Source of the DNA: Nitriliruptoraceae bacterium
GTDB taxonomy: Bacteria > Actinomycetota > Nitriliruptoria > Nitriliruptorales > Nitriliruptoraceae
NCBI GenBank assembly: GCA_003558435.1
Contig: PWLR01000271.1
Location: 1 to 64,000 of the forward strand
Length of the DNA stretch: 64,000 nt
Reading direction: 5' to 3'
Of this stretch, positions 1 through 8,654 are shown piece by piece (the stretch's first letter is position 1; the number at the start of each line of letters is the position of its first letter). Made by a program: the position numbers and the translations under genes. Below the pieces are notes generated by a model. The model made no database searches. It was not told the origin of the DNA and was given only the letters and a program-made list of their open reading frames with translations.

Positions 1-574
1 CGTCCCAGTCGATGTGCTCCAACGACTCCTCCCCCGCCCCGTAGCCGAGGAAGTCGAGGGACAGCACGCCCGGCTCATCACCCTCCATCGTGTCACGCAC
101 CGTCGCCGGGACCGCATCACAGCCTTGCGCGAACCGCTGGATCTCCTCCAAGACGGTCGTGGCCTTGGTCTCGCCGGCTTCCGGCAGGCTCATGGCCATC
201 GCCGCCGTGGCCTCGTCGTCACTGAGCACGCCTCCAGCGCTGGCGTCACCGGCACCGCCGCGGACCGCATCGGTGTCCCCCGCCGCATCCGCCCCGCCGG
301 TGCCGTCGCCAGCGCCGGCGTCGTCGCGATCGACGAGCTTGAAGAAGGTGGACGGCTCACCGTCGGCCTTGTGCTCCTGGTAGAGCAACGCCAACTTGGC
401 CGCGTTGAACTTCTCATACCACGCGTCCCAACCGATGTGCTCCAACGACTCCTCCCCCGCCCCGTAGCCGAGGAAATCGAGGCTCAACACCCCCGGCTCG
501 TCACCCTCCATCGTGTCACGCACCGTCGCGGGCACCGCATCACGGCCTTCCGCGAACCGCTGGATCTCGGCCAG
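1..574. repeat. Direct DNA repeat encoding the duplicated domain (1-151 and 424-574)
   Basis: Bases 1-151 and 424-574 align without gaps at roughly 90% identity. They correspond to the two domain copies of the edge-truncated protein. The near-identity at DNA level points to a fairly recent intragenic duplication or ongoing gene conversion, while the intervening linker DNA is unrelated. Confidence 0.85.
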
Positions 575-604
575 ATCGGTGGTCACCTTCGTCTCGTTCG
601 ACAT
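1..604 (-). CDS. Tandem-duplicated small-domain protein, cut by the left window edge
   Basis: Open reading frame on the minus strand that runs off the window (201 codons visible). It starts at ATG 604, with a GAGGAGGAGA ribosome site just upstream. The protein holds two copies of one acidic domain of about 80 residues: copy 1 near residues 10-93, copy 2 from about 150 onward. Both carry DAVPATVRDTMEGDEPGVL and LDFLGYGAGEESLEHI. They are joined by a Gly/Ala/Asp-rich linker (about 95-145). The single-domain form is, from memory, a common small actinobacterial protein of unknown function, sometimes labelled a glucan-branching enzyme without support. No catalytic residues are recognisable. The last part of copy 2 lies outside the window. 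Confidence 0.75.
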   Translation of the reverse strand, partial: MSNETKVTTDLAEIQRFAEGRDAVPATVRDTMEGDEPGVLSLDFLGYGAGEESLEHIGWDAWYEKFNAAKLALLYQEHKADGEPSTFFKLVDRDDAGAGDGTGGADAAGDTDAVRGGAGDASAGGVLSDDEATAAMAMSLPEAGETKATTVLEEIQRFAQGCDAVPATVRDTMEGDEPGVLSLDFLGYGAGEESLEHIDWD

Positions 605-855
605 GGGGGTCTCCTCCTCGAGGCCAGGGCCGCGCCAGGGCGTCACCGTGGCTCCCGGCGGCGCCGGCGCTTCGGTTCCTCTGCTTTCCGACCCTACGGA
701 GCGGTCATCGGGCGGCCACGGAAACCCTCGTCCGAGTGGACCTCGTGGGTGCCGCACCCATCCGGAGTCCCCCGCCGATGGATCATCGGGGGTTCAGCGG
801 TTCACGGTCGTCCGCAGTTCGGTCACGGGTCGACGCCTCGATCCAGGAGCATGCC

Positions 856-1695
856 GTGCCCCAGCCACCACAGCAGCAGGACCACCCCGGAACCTACGGG
901 GCGCTGCAACCGCCGGCCGACCACGGCGAGGAGACCTACCGCGGCTCCGGACGCCTGGACGGCAAGGTCGCGGTGATCACCGGTGGCGACAGCGGCATCG
1001 GGCGGGCGGTGGCCATCGCCTTCGCCCGTGAGGGCGCGGACGTGCTGATCTCCTACCTCGAAGAACACGACGACGCGAAGCAGACCGCCCGGCTGGTGGA
1101 GGAGGCGGGACGGACGGCGATGCTGGTGGCCGGGGACCTCACCGATCCCGGGCACTGTCGCTCGATCATCTCCCAGGCCGCGGAGGCGTTCGGGCGGATC
1201 GACGTGCTCGTCAACAACGCGGCGTTCCAGATGGCGCGTCAGTCGTTGGAGGAGATCCCCGACGAGGAATGGGACCACACCTTCGCGACCAACATCACGG
1301 CGATCTTCCACCTCTGCAAGGCCGCGGTGCCCCATATGGGCGAGGGGGCCTCGATCATCAACACCACCTCCATCCAGGAGGACCAGCCGACGCCGATGCT
1401 ACTGCCCTACGCCGCGACGAAGGCGGCCATCACCAACCTCACCGCCAACCTCGCGCAGCTGCTCGGGCCCAAGGGCATCCGGGTCAACAGTGTCGCCCCG
1501 GGACCGATCTGGACCCCGCTGATCCCCTCGACGCTGCCCGCCGAGGCGATCGAGGGCTTCGGCGACAACACCCCGCTCGGGCGCGTGGGCCAGCCCGCCG
1601 AAGTGGCACCCGCCTACGTGCTGCTCGCCTCCGACGAGGGCAGCTACATGTCCGGCTCGCACGTCGCGGTGACCGGTGGGAAGCCGATCTTCTGA
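856..1695 (+). CDS. SDR family oxidoreductase (YhdF/YghA-like)
   Basis: NAD(P)-dependent short-chain dehydrogenase, 279 residues. GTG 856 is chosen as the start because AGGAG lies 6 nt upstream and because the N-terminal tail PQPPQQQDHPGTYGALQPP matches the extended tails of the general-stress SDR group. Visible motifs are TGGDSGIG (about 42-49, cofactor binding), NNA, the active-site Ser in NTTS, and YAATK with catalytic Tyr and Lys. The C-terminal VTGG is typical. Substrate is unknown; relatives are annotated as glucose 1-dehydrogenase-like or stress aldehyde/ketone reductases. It is divergent from the duplicated-domain gene and convergent with the next flavoprotein. Confidence 0.9.
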   Translation: MPQPPQQQDHPGTYGALQPPADHGEETYRGSGRLDGKVAVITGGDSGIGRAVAIAFAREGADVLISYLEEHDDAKQTARLVEEAGRTAMLVAGDLTDPGHCRSIISQAAEAFGRIDVLVNNAAFQMARQSLEEIPDEEWDHTFATNITAIFHLCKAAVPHMGEGASIINTTSIQEDQPTPMLLPYAATKAAITNLTANLAQLLGPKGIRVNSVAPGPIWTPLIPSTLPAEAIEGFGDNTPLGRVGQPAEVAPAYVLLASDEGSYMSGSHVAVTGGKPIF

Positions 1696-1752
1696 ACCCA
1701 CCCCACGGCACCGTCGCCGTCTGCCGTGGCCGTCAGCCCTGGTGGCGACCGC

Positions 1753-3285
1753 TCACAGCGGCAACCGCGATCGCGCCAACGCGTAGGACGCCGCGCTCCA
1801 CCCCGGGACACCGTGGACGGCGCCGCCGGGGAACGTCGATGCGCTGCCGAGCCAGAGACCGGTGATGGGGGTCGCGTAGGGCACCAGGGACGGCAGGGGA
1901 CGGAACACGGTCTGGTCCAGCCGGTAGGTGCCGCCACCGACGTCGCCGCCAACGAGGTTGGCGTTGGCGGCTTCGAGCGTGTCGGGACCCTGGACGAACC
2001 GGTCGATGACGAGGTCGCGGAAGCCGGGGGCGAAGCGCTCGATCTGGTCGGTCATGCGCTCCGCATGGGCGGTGACCGCCTCCTGGCCGGCCACCGCGCC
2101 CGGCACGCGGGTGTAGGCCCACGCGGTGTGCTTGCCCGCCGGGGCCCGCGATGGATCGGCGATGCTCTGCTGACCGAACAGCAGGAACGGCCGCTCCGGG
2201 ATCTCCCCGCGCCGGACCGCGGTCGTCTGGGCCGTGACGACCTCCGACTCGCCGCCGACGTGCACGGTGCCGGCGAGCCTCGCCTCCGGGGCGGTCCAGG
2301 GGGTCGGCCCATCCAGCGCCCAGTCGACCTTCACGGTGCGCGGGCCGTAGCTGAAACGCGAAAGCCGCCGCGTGTAGTCGGCGGGCATGGCGTCGCCCAC
2401 CAGCCTCAGCAGGGCGTGCGGCGAGGTGTCGGCGACCACGATGGGTGCACGCCACCGGGTGCCGTCGGCGACCACGACCCCGGCGACCCGCCCACCCGCG
2501 GTGGCGATCCGCTCGACGCGGGCGTCGAGTTCGACCACGCCACCGAGCGAGCGCAGGTAGCCGGCCAGGGCCTGGGTGAGCCGACCGGCACCGCCACGCG
2601 GGCTCGGCCAGCCGGCGGCGTGGCCGAGCAACTGCAGGTAGGCGCCGGCGATCGCGGAACCCGACTCCTCGGCGCCCACGTCCCCGTGCAGCACCGACCC
2701 GAACAGCCAGGCGCGTGCGTGTTCGCCGGTGAACAGGTCGGATGCCAACTGATCGGCGGAGGTCAGCAGCAGGCGCGCGAACTCGAGCGTGCCCTGCAAG
2801 CCGTAGGCGGTCACCAGCCTGGCACCACCGACAACGGGCGGGAACCCACCGAGCACCGTCGCGCGCAACGCCTCGAAGCGTTCGAGGTGGTGGCCCGCCC
2901 ACGAGGCCCAGGCGCTGCCGTCGCCCGGATGCAGTTCGTCGAGGTGTTCGGCGGTTCTGCGCAGGTCGCGGTACAGCGCACCGGCCCGACCGTCGGGCAT
3001 CGGATGGGCCATCGCGATCTCCGGATGCACCCAGTCGAGACCGTGATCCTGCAACGGCATGCGCGCGAACACCGGTGACGCCGCCGCGGCGGGATACACC
3101 GCGCTGAAGGTGTCGGACACGAACCCCGGTCGGGTCAACTCCTGACTGACCACCGCGCCGCCGAGACGTGGCTGGGCCTCCAGTACCACCACGGCACGAC
3201 CCGCCCGGGCGAGTCGGATCGCGGCCGCCAGCCCGTTGGGCCCCGATCCGACGACGATGGCATCAGCCTGTTGTGCCCGCCTCAC
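1753..3285 (-). CDS. Phytoene-desaturase-like NAD(P)/FAD-dependent oxidoreductase
   Basis: Flavoprotein of 510 residues with an N-terminal Rossmann FAD site (GSGPNGLAAAIRLARAG near residue 10, followed by VVVLEAQPRLGG) and a C-terminal FAD-contact region (TFPGGAVHGVPGWSAA). This is the architecture of the CrtI/phytoene dehydrogenase-related amine-oxidase superfamily. The start is GTG 3285, whose last two bases belong to the TGA of the upstream gene (GTGA overlap), so the two are probably translationally coupled. A longer in-frame reading exists but would run about 108 bases into the upstream gene. Carotenoid genes are absent nearby, so the substrate is unknown. Confidence 0.85.
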   Translation of the reverse strand: MRRAQQADAIVVGSGPNGLAAAIRLARAGRAVVVLEAQPRLGGAVVSQELTRPGFVSDTFSAVYPAAAASPVFARMPLQDHGLDWVHPEIAMAHPMPDGRAGALYRDLRRTAEHLDELHPGDGSAWASWAGHHLERFEALRATVLGGFPPVVGGARLVTAYGLQGTLEFARLLLTSADQLASDLFTGEHARAWLFGSVLHGDVGAEESGSAIAGAYLQLLGHAAGWPSPRGGAGRLTQALAGYLRSLGGVVELDARVERIATAGGRVAGVVVADGTRWRAPIVVADTSPHALLRLVGDAMPADYTRRLSRFSYGPRTVKVDWALDGPTPWTAPEARLAGTVHVGGESEVVTAQTTAVRRGEIPERPFLLFGQQSIADPSRAPAGKHTAWAYTRVPGAVAGQEAVTAHAERMTDQIERFAPGFRDLVIDRFVQGPDTLEAANANLVGGDVGGGTYRLDQTVFRPLPSLVPYATPITGLWLGSASTFPGGAVHGVPGWSAASYALARSRLPL

Positions 3286-4445
3286 GAATCCCGCCCAGCC
3301 TCGCCGACCTGATGACGTGCGGCCTGCGCGGCGATCTGGTGCAGCATCGACTGTTCCGGACTCTCCATCCCCCAGAAGGCATGCTGTGACCACCGTCCCA
3401 CACGGTCGTACAGCTCGGCCAGGTGCCAGGTCATCGGGTCCCAGGTACCTGCTGCGCGCAGGTAGGTCCGACCGTCCAGCGAGTAGAGCACCAACCGGTT
3501 CTTGGCGTCCCCCATGAAGTGTCCCTCATGACACACCAGGTCGAACCCGGCGTGCACCTCGGCGTCGTCGGGCACCGGTGACGACTCGTCGGGCCGGTCG
3601 GAGAAGCCACTCCGCAACTTCGAGACCCACTCGTGCAGGGCCAGCGGTTGATCGGCGGTGACCAGATCCTTGACCGTGACGTAACCGCGGGTGAACACCG
3701 GGGTCCGCGGGCTCGGGAAGCCCACCACCTCGATCTCGAAGGTCTGACCGTCGAGGCCTCCCGCCCGCAGCGGGGTGAATCGGCCGAGCTCGCTGGCGTA
3801 GTCCGGCCAGTGCTCCACGGCCAACACGGCCGCCGCCGTCGCCGCGGCGCCGGGGACCTCGACCGGTGGGTAGGTGTGCCAGATCTGTTCGCGCTCGGGA
3901 CGCCTGGGTGGGGTCAACGGGCCGAGCTGCGCCTGGTCGAGTCGCAGTTCCGGGTCATGCGCCTGCTTCGCGGCCACGGTCGGGAAGGCGAGGCCCCATC
4001 CGCGACGCTCCCAGTCCTGCGCCGCATCCGGGAACCAGTCCCCGAGCAGTTTCCCACCGCCCTGCAGCAGGGCGTCGTAGGACAACGTGCCGGTCTTGCC
4101 CCCCGTGCCACGGAACCGTGCCGTACCGAACGCCTGATGGAAGCGGAGCACATCCGATGCGCCCAGCCGGCGCGTTCCCTGGTGATCCCAGTAGGTGGTC
4201 ACGATCATGAAGGCCAGACGGAGATCATCGAGGTGGCGGACCGACCGGTCCTTGGCGTAGTAGGCGGCATTGAGGAAGTCGGTTACCCACGCGGCGGCGG
4301 TGGGCGCCGCCAGGGTCGATCCGGCCATCGTGGCCGTGCGCGTCACCCCGGTGCTACGCAACCGGTCGGCGACCAGTGCGGCGCCGGCACCGGCGGCAGC
4401 AGCGATCAAGTGTGAAGCGGCCATACGGAGGTCCTTGGTCGTCAC
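3282..4445 (-). CDS. Conserved hypothetical protein coupled to the flavoprotein
   Basis: Protein of 387 residues, family not recognised. Residues about 9-27 form an Ala-rich hydrophobic segment that could be a membrane helix or export signal. The rest is soluble-looking, rich in Trp, Tyr and His, and without cofactor motifs I can name. Its stop overlaps the GTG start of the downstream FAD enzyme by 4 nt, so the two are almost certainly one transcription unit and may act on the same substrate. It is divergent from an FAD monooxygenase. Confidence 0.7.
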   Translation of the reverse strand: MTTKDLRMAASHLIAAAAGAGAALVADRLRSTGVTRTATMAGSTLAAPTAAAWVTDFLNAAYYAKDRSVRHLDDLRLAFMIVTTYWDHQGTRRLGASDVLRFHQAFGTARFRGTGGKTGTLSYDALLQGGGKLLGDWFPDAAQDWERRGWGLAFPTVAAKQAHDPELRLDQAQLGPLTPPRRPEREQIWHTYPPVEVPGAAATAAAVLAVEHWPDYASELGRFTPLRAGGLDGQTFEIEVVGFPSPRTPVFTRGYVTVKDLVTADQPLALHEWVSKLRSGFSDRPDESSPVPDDAEVHAGFDLVCHEGHFMGDAKNRLVLYSLDGRTYLRAAGTWDPMTWHLAELYDRVGRWSQHAFWGMESPEQSMLHQIAAQAARHQVGEAGRDS

Positions 4446-4457
4446 GAGGCGTGAGAG

Positions 4458-4487
4458 TTACGGGGCAAGGGGTTACGGGGCAAGGGG
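4458..4487. repeat. Two exact tandem copies of a 15-bp unit in a divergent promoter region
   Basis: TTACGGGGCAAGGGG occurs at 4458-4472 and again, contiguous, at 4473-4487. The repeat sits 13 bp upstream of the ATG of the minus-strand gene, in the region shared with the FAD monooxygenase. It could be a double operator or simply a slippage duplication of a G-rich stretch. Confidence 0.6.
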
Positions 4488-4750
4488 CCATCAACGGCAG
4501 GACCGGTAGCGGGTGGCCGTTGGCAGCTTCCCGTCCCGAACGACGGTAGGTAGCGAGTCGCCGACACGCCAGTGCCATCCGGATCGGACCGCACGTGCAC
4601 ATGTACCCCTCACCGTGGAACTTCTTCGAGGGCCGTGACCTCCGGCGACACCCTCCCGGGACCACGGCGGCCGCGGACCTCGATACCGCAACCCGGCAAG
4701 GCCGTCGTCCGGTCGTGGCGAACCGTGCGCGCAGCTCGGATGCTGACCAG

Positions 4751-6484
4751 ATGCCCACCGAGCACGCGCCCTCACCGAGCCACGACATCCCCGTGGTGAT
4801 CGTCGGCGCCGGTCCGGTGGGCCTCGCGCTCGCCATCGGTCTACGCCGTCACGGGGTGGCGAGCGTGGTCCTGGAACGTTCGCGAACGACCAGTCGTCAT
4901 TCGAAGGCTGCGGTCATCCACGTGCGTACCCGCGAGGTGTTGCGCCAGTGGGGTATCGAGCAACCCTTCCTTCAGGCGGGAACCCTGCGTGCCTCGATCA
5001 CGTTGCACACCGCCGCTGACAACCGGGCACGAGCGACCCTCGATCTCGCGGAACTGGGTTCCGAGGCCGAGCTCCCGGGCCTCCTGCTGCTCGAACAGTC
5101 GGTCACCGAACGCCTCCTGCTCGACGAGCTCCGGGGCGACGCTCCCGGGGAGGTCCGTTTCGGCGCGGAGGTGGTCGCCCTCGCCCAGCATGCGGACGGG
5201 GTCACCGTGACCGCCCGGACCGACCGTGGCGAGGAACGCCTCGAGGCCGCGTTCGTCATCGGATGTGACGGTGCATCCAGTTCGGTGCGTCGCCTGGTCG
5301 GGCTGCCCTTCCGCGGCCTGACCTACCGGACACGTCCGATGCTGGCCGACATCCGGGTCGAGGACGCACGCGACGCCCTGCCATGGCCGCGCCAGCACCA
5401 GGGCGCGACCGGGGCGACCAACGCGGTCCGACTGCGGCCCGGCCTGTGGCGCATCATCCGACTCGACGACCAGGCCCCGCCGGCAGGTGACGGGCACACC
5501 GAGACCCCGGTCGACGACACCGAGGTGGCGCGCCGGGTCGAGGAGGTGCTGGGCCCCGGGCCCTTCGAGGTGGTCTGGGCGGAGCGCTTCCGGATCCACC
5601 GACGCTCGAGTCCCCGGTTCCGGTTGGGACGGATCGTGTTGGCCGGTGACGCCGCACACATCCACAGCCCCCTCGGTGGGCTCGGCATGAACGCCGGCGT
5701 CCAGGACAGTCACAACCTCGCGTGGAAGCTGGCCGCCACGCTGGCTGGCGGCGACGGCGAGCGCTTGCTCGGCTCCTACGACGTGGAACGTCGCGCCGCG
5801 GTCGTCGAACAGGTCTCCCGCACCACCGATGTCGCCACCCGCATGTTCCTGCAATCGCCCCCCACGATCCGCGAGCACAGTGTCGGCGCCGTCGCCGCGG
5901 CGTTGCGGATCGGACCTCTCCGGCTCCGCGGCCTGAGGGCGCTGAGCATGATCGACCTGTCCTATCCGGGCTCCCCGCTGCTGGATGCGACCCATCGATC
6001 GGCCGGCGTGCGGCTGCCGGACCCGGTGTTGGTCACGCCCGGCGGCCGGGAGGTCCGGCTGCACCGGCTGCTCCCGGCGGCCGCGGCGATGCTGATCCAG
6101 GTCGCGTCCACGTCCGTGTCGCCGCCGGGACCAGCGCGCGACACCCCGCACTCGCCGACGGGAACCATCCCGGAGCCCGTCGCCGCCGGCCCACCCGGCG
6201 TGCACCGACTGCGTGTCGGACCGGGGCACCATCGAGATCCACGAGGTTCGCTCCGCGGGCTCCTCGGTGGCGACGACGGCTGGATCCTGGTGCGACCCGA
6301 CGCTCACGTGGCCTGGTCCCATGCCAGCCCGGTCCCCCCGGACGATGCGTGGGTCGCCTGGTCCCTGGGAGCAGGTGTCGGAGCCCGCCATCCCCGACCG
6401 AGCGGGCGAGCATCACGCACGCCGATCGCGCTCGCCCGGCGCCTACGCGCCCGCACCGAACTCGACCTGCCGCACAAGCGCTGA
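4751..6484 (+). CDS. FAD-dependent aromatic-ring monooxygenase (PHBH/MhpA-like)
   Basis: Group A flavin monooxygenase, 577 residues, expected to hydroxylate an aromatic or polycyclic substrate using NAD(P)H and O2. Motifs in order: GAGPVGLALAIGLRRHG (FAD GxGxxG, about residue 18), the DG motif GCDGASSSVRRLVG, and the GD motif VLAGDAAHIHSPLGGLGMN, followed by DSHNLAWKL. The C-terminal thioredoxin-like part is degenerate and Pro-rich. ATG 4751 is preferred by homology over ATG 4595, although neither has a strong ribosome site. No ring-cleavage or aromatic-pathway gene lies next to it. Confidence 0.85.
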   Translation: MPTEHAPSPSHDIPVVIVGAGPVGLALAIGLRRHGVASVVLERSRTTSRHSKAAVIHVRTREVLRQWGIEQPFLQAGTLRASITLHTAADNRARATLDLAELGSEAELPGLLLLEQSVTERLLLDELRGDAPGEVRFGAEVVALAQHADGVTVTARTDRGEERLEAAFVIGCDGASSSVRRLVGLPFRGLTYRTRPMLADIRVEDARDALPWPRQHQGATGATNAVRLRPGLWRIIRLDDQAPPAGDGHTETPVDDTEVARRVEEVLGPGPFEVVWAERFRIHRRSSPRFRLGRIVLAGDAAHIHSPLGGLGMNAGVQDSHNLAWKLAATLAGGDGERLLGSYDVERRAAVVEQVSRTTDVATRMFLQSPPTIREHSVGAVAAALRIGPLRLRGLRALSMIDLSYPGSPLLDATHRSAGVRLPDPVLVTPGGREVRLHRLLPAAAAMLIQVASTSVSPPGPARDTPHSPTGTIPEPVAAGPPGVHRLRVGPGHHRDPRGSLRGLLGGDDGWILVRPDAHVAWSHASPVPPDDAWVAWSLGAGVGARHPRPSGRASRTPIALARRLRARTELDLPHKR

Positions 6485-6493
6485 CGCCCTGTT

Positions 6494-6516
6494 CCGGGCG
6501 GGAACGACCCGCCCGG
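6494..6516 (+). terminator. GC-rich stem-loop after the FAD monooxygenase
   Basis: Perfect 9-bp stem (CCGGGCGGG / CCCGCCCGG) with a 5-base AACGA loop, 10 bp past the monooxygenase stop and before the DinB gene. There is no U-tract, as is common in high-GC actinobacteria. Confidence 0.5.
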
Positions 6517-6565
6517 TACCACCCGCCCGACCCCCCCCCGCGAGGACCGACACGACGAGGTGACC

Positions 6566-7096
6566 ATGGAACCCCGTGACCTGCTCGACGATGCCTTCGA
6601 TCGGCTGAACGACGACGTGCGACGCATCGCCGAGGGAACCGATGCGACCACACTCGCCCACCGGCCCGACCCGGGCGCGAACAGCATCGCGTGGCTGCTG
6701 TGGCACACGACCCGCGTCCAGGACGACCACGTGGCCGAGCTCGCCGGCCACCAACAGGTGTGGACGGCCACCGGTTGGGCGGAGCGTTTCGGGTTGGACC
6801 TGCCGACCGAGGACACCGGCTTCGGCCACGGTCCCGACCAGGTCGCCGCGGTCCGCCCCGACGGACCGGAACCGCTCGTGGCCTACCACGCCGAGGTCAC
6901 CGCGCACACGAAGGCCTATCTGGAACGGCTCGACGCCGACGAGCTGGATCGTGTCATCGATGACCACTTCGACCCACCGGTGACCGTCGGCGTGCGGCTG
7001 GTCAGCGTGGTCCATGACGGCATGCAACACCTCGGGCAGGCCGCCTACCTGCGCGGCATGATCGAACGTGGGAGGGCCGACCGCACGACGGACTGA
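6566..7096 (+). CDS. DinB / mycothiol-transferase-like protein (DUF664)
   Basis: Four-helix DinB-fold protein of 176 residues. The start is ATG 6566 with GAGG 5 nt upstream; GTG 6560 is an in-frame alternative. The segment GANSIAWLLWHTTRVQDDHVAELAG and the later VSVVHDGMQHLGQAAYLRGM contain the His residues that form the three-ligand metal site of DinB/YfiT-like thiol transferases. In actinobacteria this family is thought to use mycothiol to conjugate electrophiles, fitting detoxification beside an oxygenase. The actual substrate cannot be inferred. Confidence 0.8.
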   Translation: MEPRDLLDDAFDRLNDDVRRIAEGTDATTLAHRPDPGANSIAWLLWHTTRVQDDHVAELAGHQQVWTATGWAERFGLDLPTEDTGFGHGPDQVAAVRPDGPEPLVAYHAEVTAHTKAYLERLDADELDRVIDDHFDPPVTVGVRLVSVVHDGMQHLGQAAYLRGMIERGRADRTTD

Positions 7097-7148
7097 GCCG
7101 GCCGGGGGCCCGCGTGCCGGCGCGGTCGGTGACCGACGCGAGCTCGTC

Positions 7149-8654
7149 TCAGGTGCGCAGGAGCTGCGCCGCCCGTTCGCCGACGGCCATGCACGTCAGG
7201 TTGGGATTGACCGTGGTCATGGTCGGGAAGATCGACGCGTCGGCGATCCGGAGGCGTTCGATGCCGCGCACCCGCAGCTGTGGGTCCACGACGGCGCCCG
7301 GGTCGTCGGCGGCGCCCATGCGGCAGGTCCCCGCCGGGTGGTAGACGGTGTTGGCGGTACGTCGCACGTACTCCGACAGCGCCGCCCGGTCGGTCACGTT
7401 CGACCCCGGGGACAGCTCCCGATCCACCCAGTCGCGCAGCGGGGCCTGCGCGGCGATCTCGCGCGCGAGCTCGACCCCATCGACCATCACCCGTTCGTCG
7501 TAGCCATCGGGGTCGGTGAAGTAGGCGAAGTCGATCGACGGTCGCACGCCGGGGTCCGACGAACGGAGCCGCACCGTGCCTTCGCTACGCGCGTGGGGGA
7601 CGTTGGGCGTGAACGCGAACCCGTGTTCCGCGCTCGGGTAACCGTGGTCGGCGGTGTGCAGGTCGAAGACCTCGGAACCCACGTGCAGCATCAGGTCCGG
7701 GACCCCGAGCCCGGAGGTGTCGGCGAACACGCCGATCTCCCAACTCTGCAGGCTCGCCGGCATCGCCCGGGTCGCGGCGTAGTTGACCACGCCTTCCGGA
7801 TGGTCGAGCAGGTGGGCACCCACGCCCGGCAGAGCGTGCACCAGCTCGACCCCGACCGAGCGCAGATGGTCGGCGGGGCCGATGCCCGACAGCAGCAGCA
7901 ACCGCGGCGAGTCGATCGCGCCGGCGCAGAGCACGACCTCGCGTTCGGCTCGCAGGAGCCCGTCGGCGGTCTGGATGCCGACCGCCGCACCGTCCTCGAC
8001 GACCACGCGCGAGACCGGGGTGTCGAGCAACAGGTGAAGGTTCGCGGGCAGGTCCTCGAGCGGGTGGAGGTAGGCCACGGAACTGGACTGTCGGATGCCA
8101 TCGGCCACGTTCAACCGGAACCGCCCGGCCCCGGGTGTCAGGTCCCAACTCGCGAAGTCGACCGTCGGCAGACCGGCGTCGGCACAGGCCTCCAGGACCG
8201 CATCCACGAACGGGTTCGGATCCGAGGGGACCTCGAGGTGCACGGTGTCGAGGACCCCCTGGATGGCCGGGCCCAACGTGACATGGTCCCATCCCGTCGC
8301 GCCGAGCGCCTCCCATGAGGCCAGATCCTGCTGCGGTGGTGGGAACGCGATGCAGGAATTGTGGCTGGAACACCCGCCGAGCACCCGCGCCCGACTGTGA
8401 CGGATGCCACCGTTGCCGCGGGCCTGGGGCTCGATCGCGTAGTCGAAGTCGAGGTCGCTGCCGAGCAGGTCCCACCACCGTCGGATGTCGAGCACCCGAT
8501 CCTGGGTGTCGGCGGGGCCTGCCTCGATCAGGGCGACCTGCAGCTCGGGATCCGCGGCCAGCCGGGCGGCGAGCGCCGCACCGGAACTACCCCCACCGAC
8601 GACGATGACGTCGTAGCTCGTCGGCTGCGGGTTCCCCGTCGCCGGGACCGTCAT
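7149..8654 (-). CDS. GMC oxidoreductase, choline-dehydrogenase-like
   Basis: Glucose-methanol-choline flavoenzyme, 501 residues. FAD-binding GGGSSGAALAARL lies near residue 20, the GMC signature region around RVLGGCSSHN, and the C-terminal catalytic pair is His in VYHPAGTCRMG and Asn in VNPNLTCMAVGE. ATG 8654 overlaps the stop of the upstream aldehyde dehydrogenase (ATGA) and has GAGGAGGTGG before it. In tandem with a betaine-aldehyde dehydrogenase it probably oxidises choline to betaine aldehyde for osmoprotectant synthesis, although other alcohols are possible. Confidence 0.87.
   Translation of the reverse strand: MTVPATGNPQPTSYDVIVVGGGSSGAALAARLAADPELQVALIEAGPADTQDRVLDIRRWWDLLGSDLDFDYAIEPQARGNGGIRHSRARVLGGCSSHNSCIAFPPPQQDLASWEALGATGWDHVTLGPAIQGVLDTVHLEVPSDPNPFVDAVLEACADAGLPTVDFASWDLTPGAGRFRLNVADGIRQSSSVAYLHPLEDLPANLHLLLDTPVSRVVVEDGAAVGIQTADGLLRAEREVVLCAGAIDSPRLLLLSGIGPADHLRSVGVELVHALPGVGAHLLDHPEGVVNYAATRAMPASLQSWEIGVFADTSGLGVPDLMLHVGSEVFDLHTADHGYPSAEHGFAFTPNVPHARSEGTVRLRSSDPGVRPSIDFAYFTDPDGYDERVMVDGVELAREIAAQAPLRDWVDRELSPGSNVTDRAALSEYVRRTANTVYHPAGTCRMGAADDPGAVVDPQLRVRGIERLRIADASIFPTMTTVNPNLTCMAVGERAAQLLRT

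Noticed and set aside
14..976. Plus-strand frame with a duplicated segment at the left edge
   Set aside because: The duplication is the antisense image of the minus-strand tandem domain, which has a good ribosome site and better protein composition.
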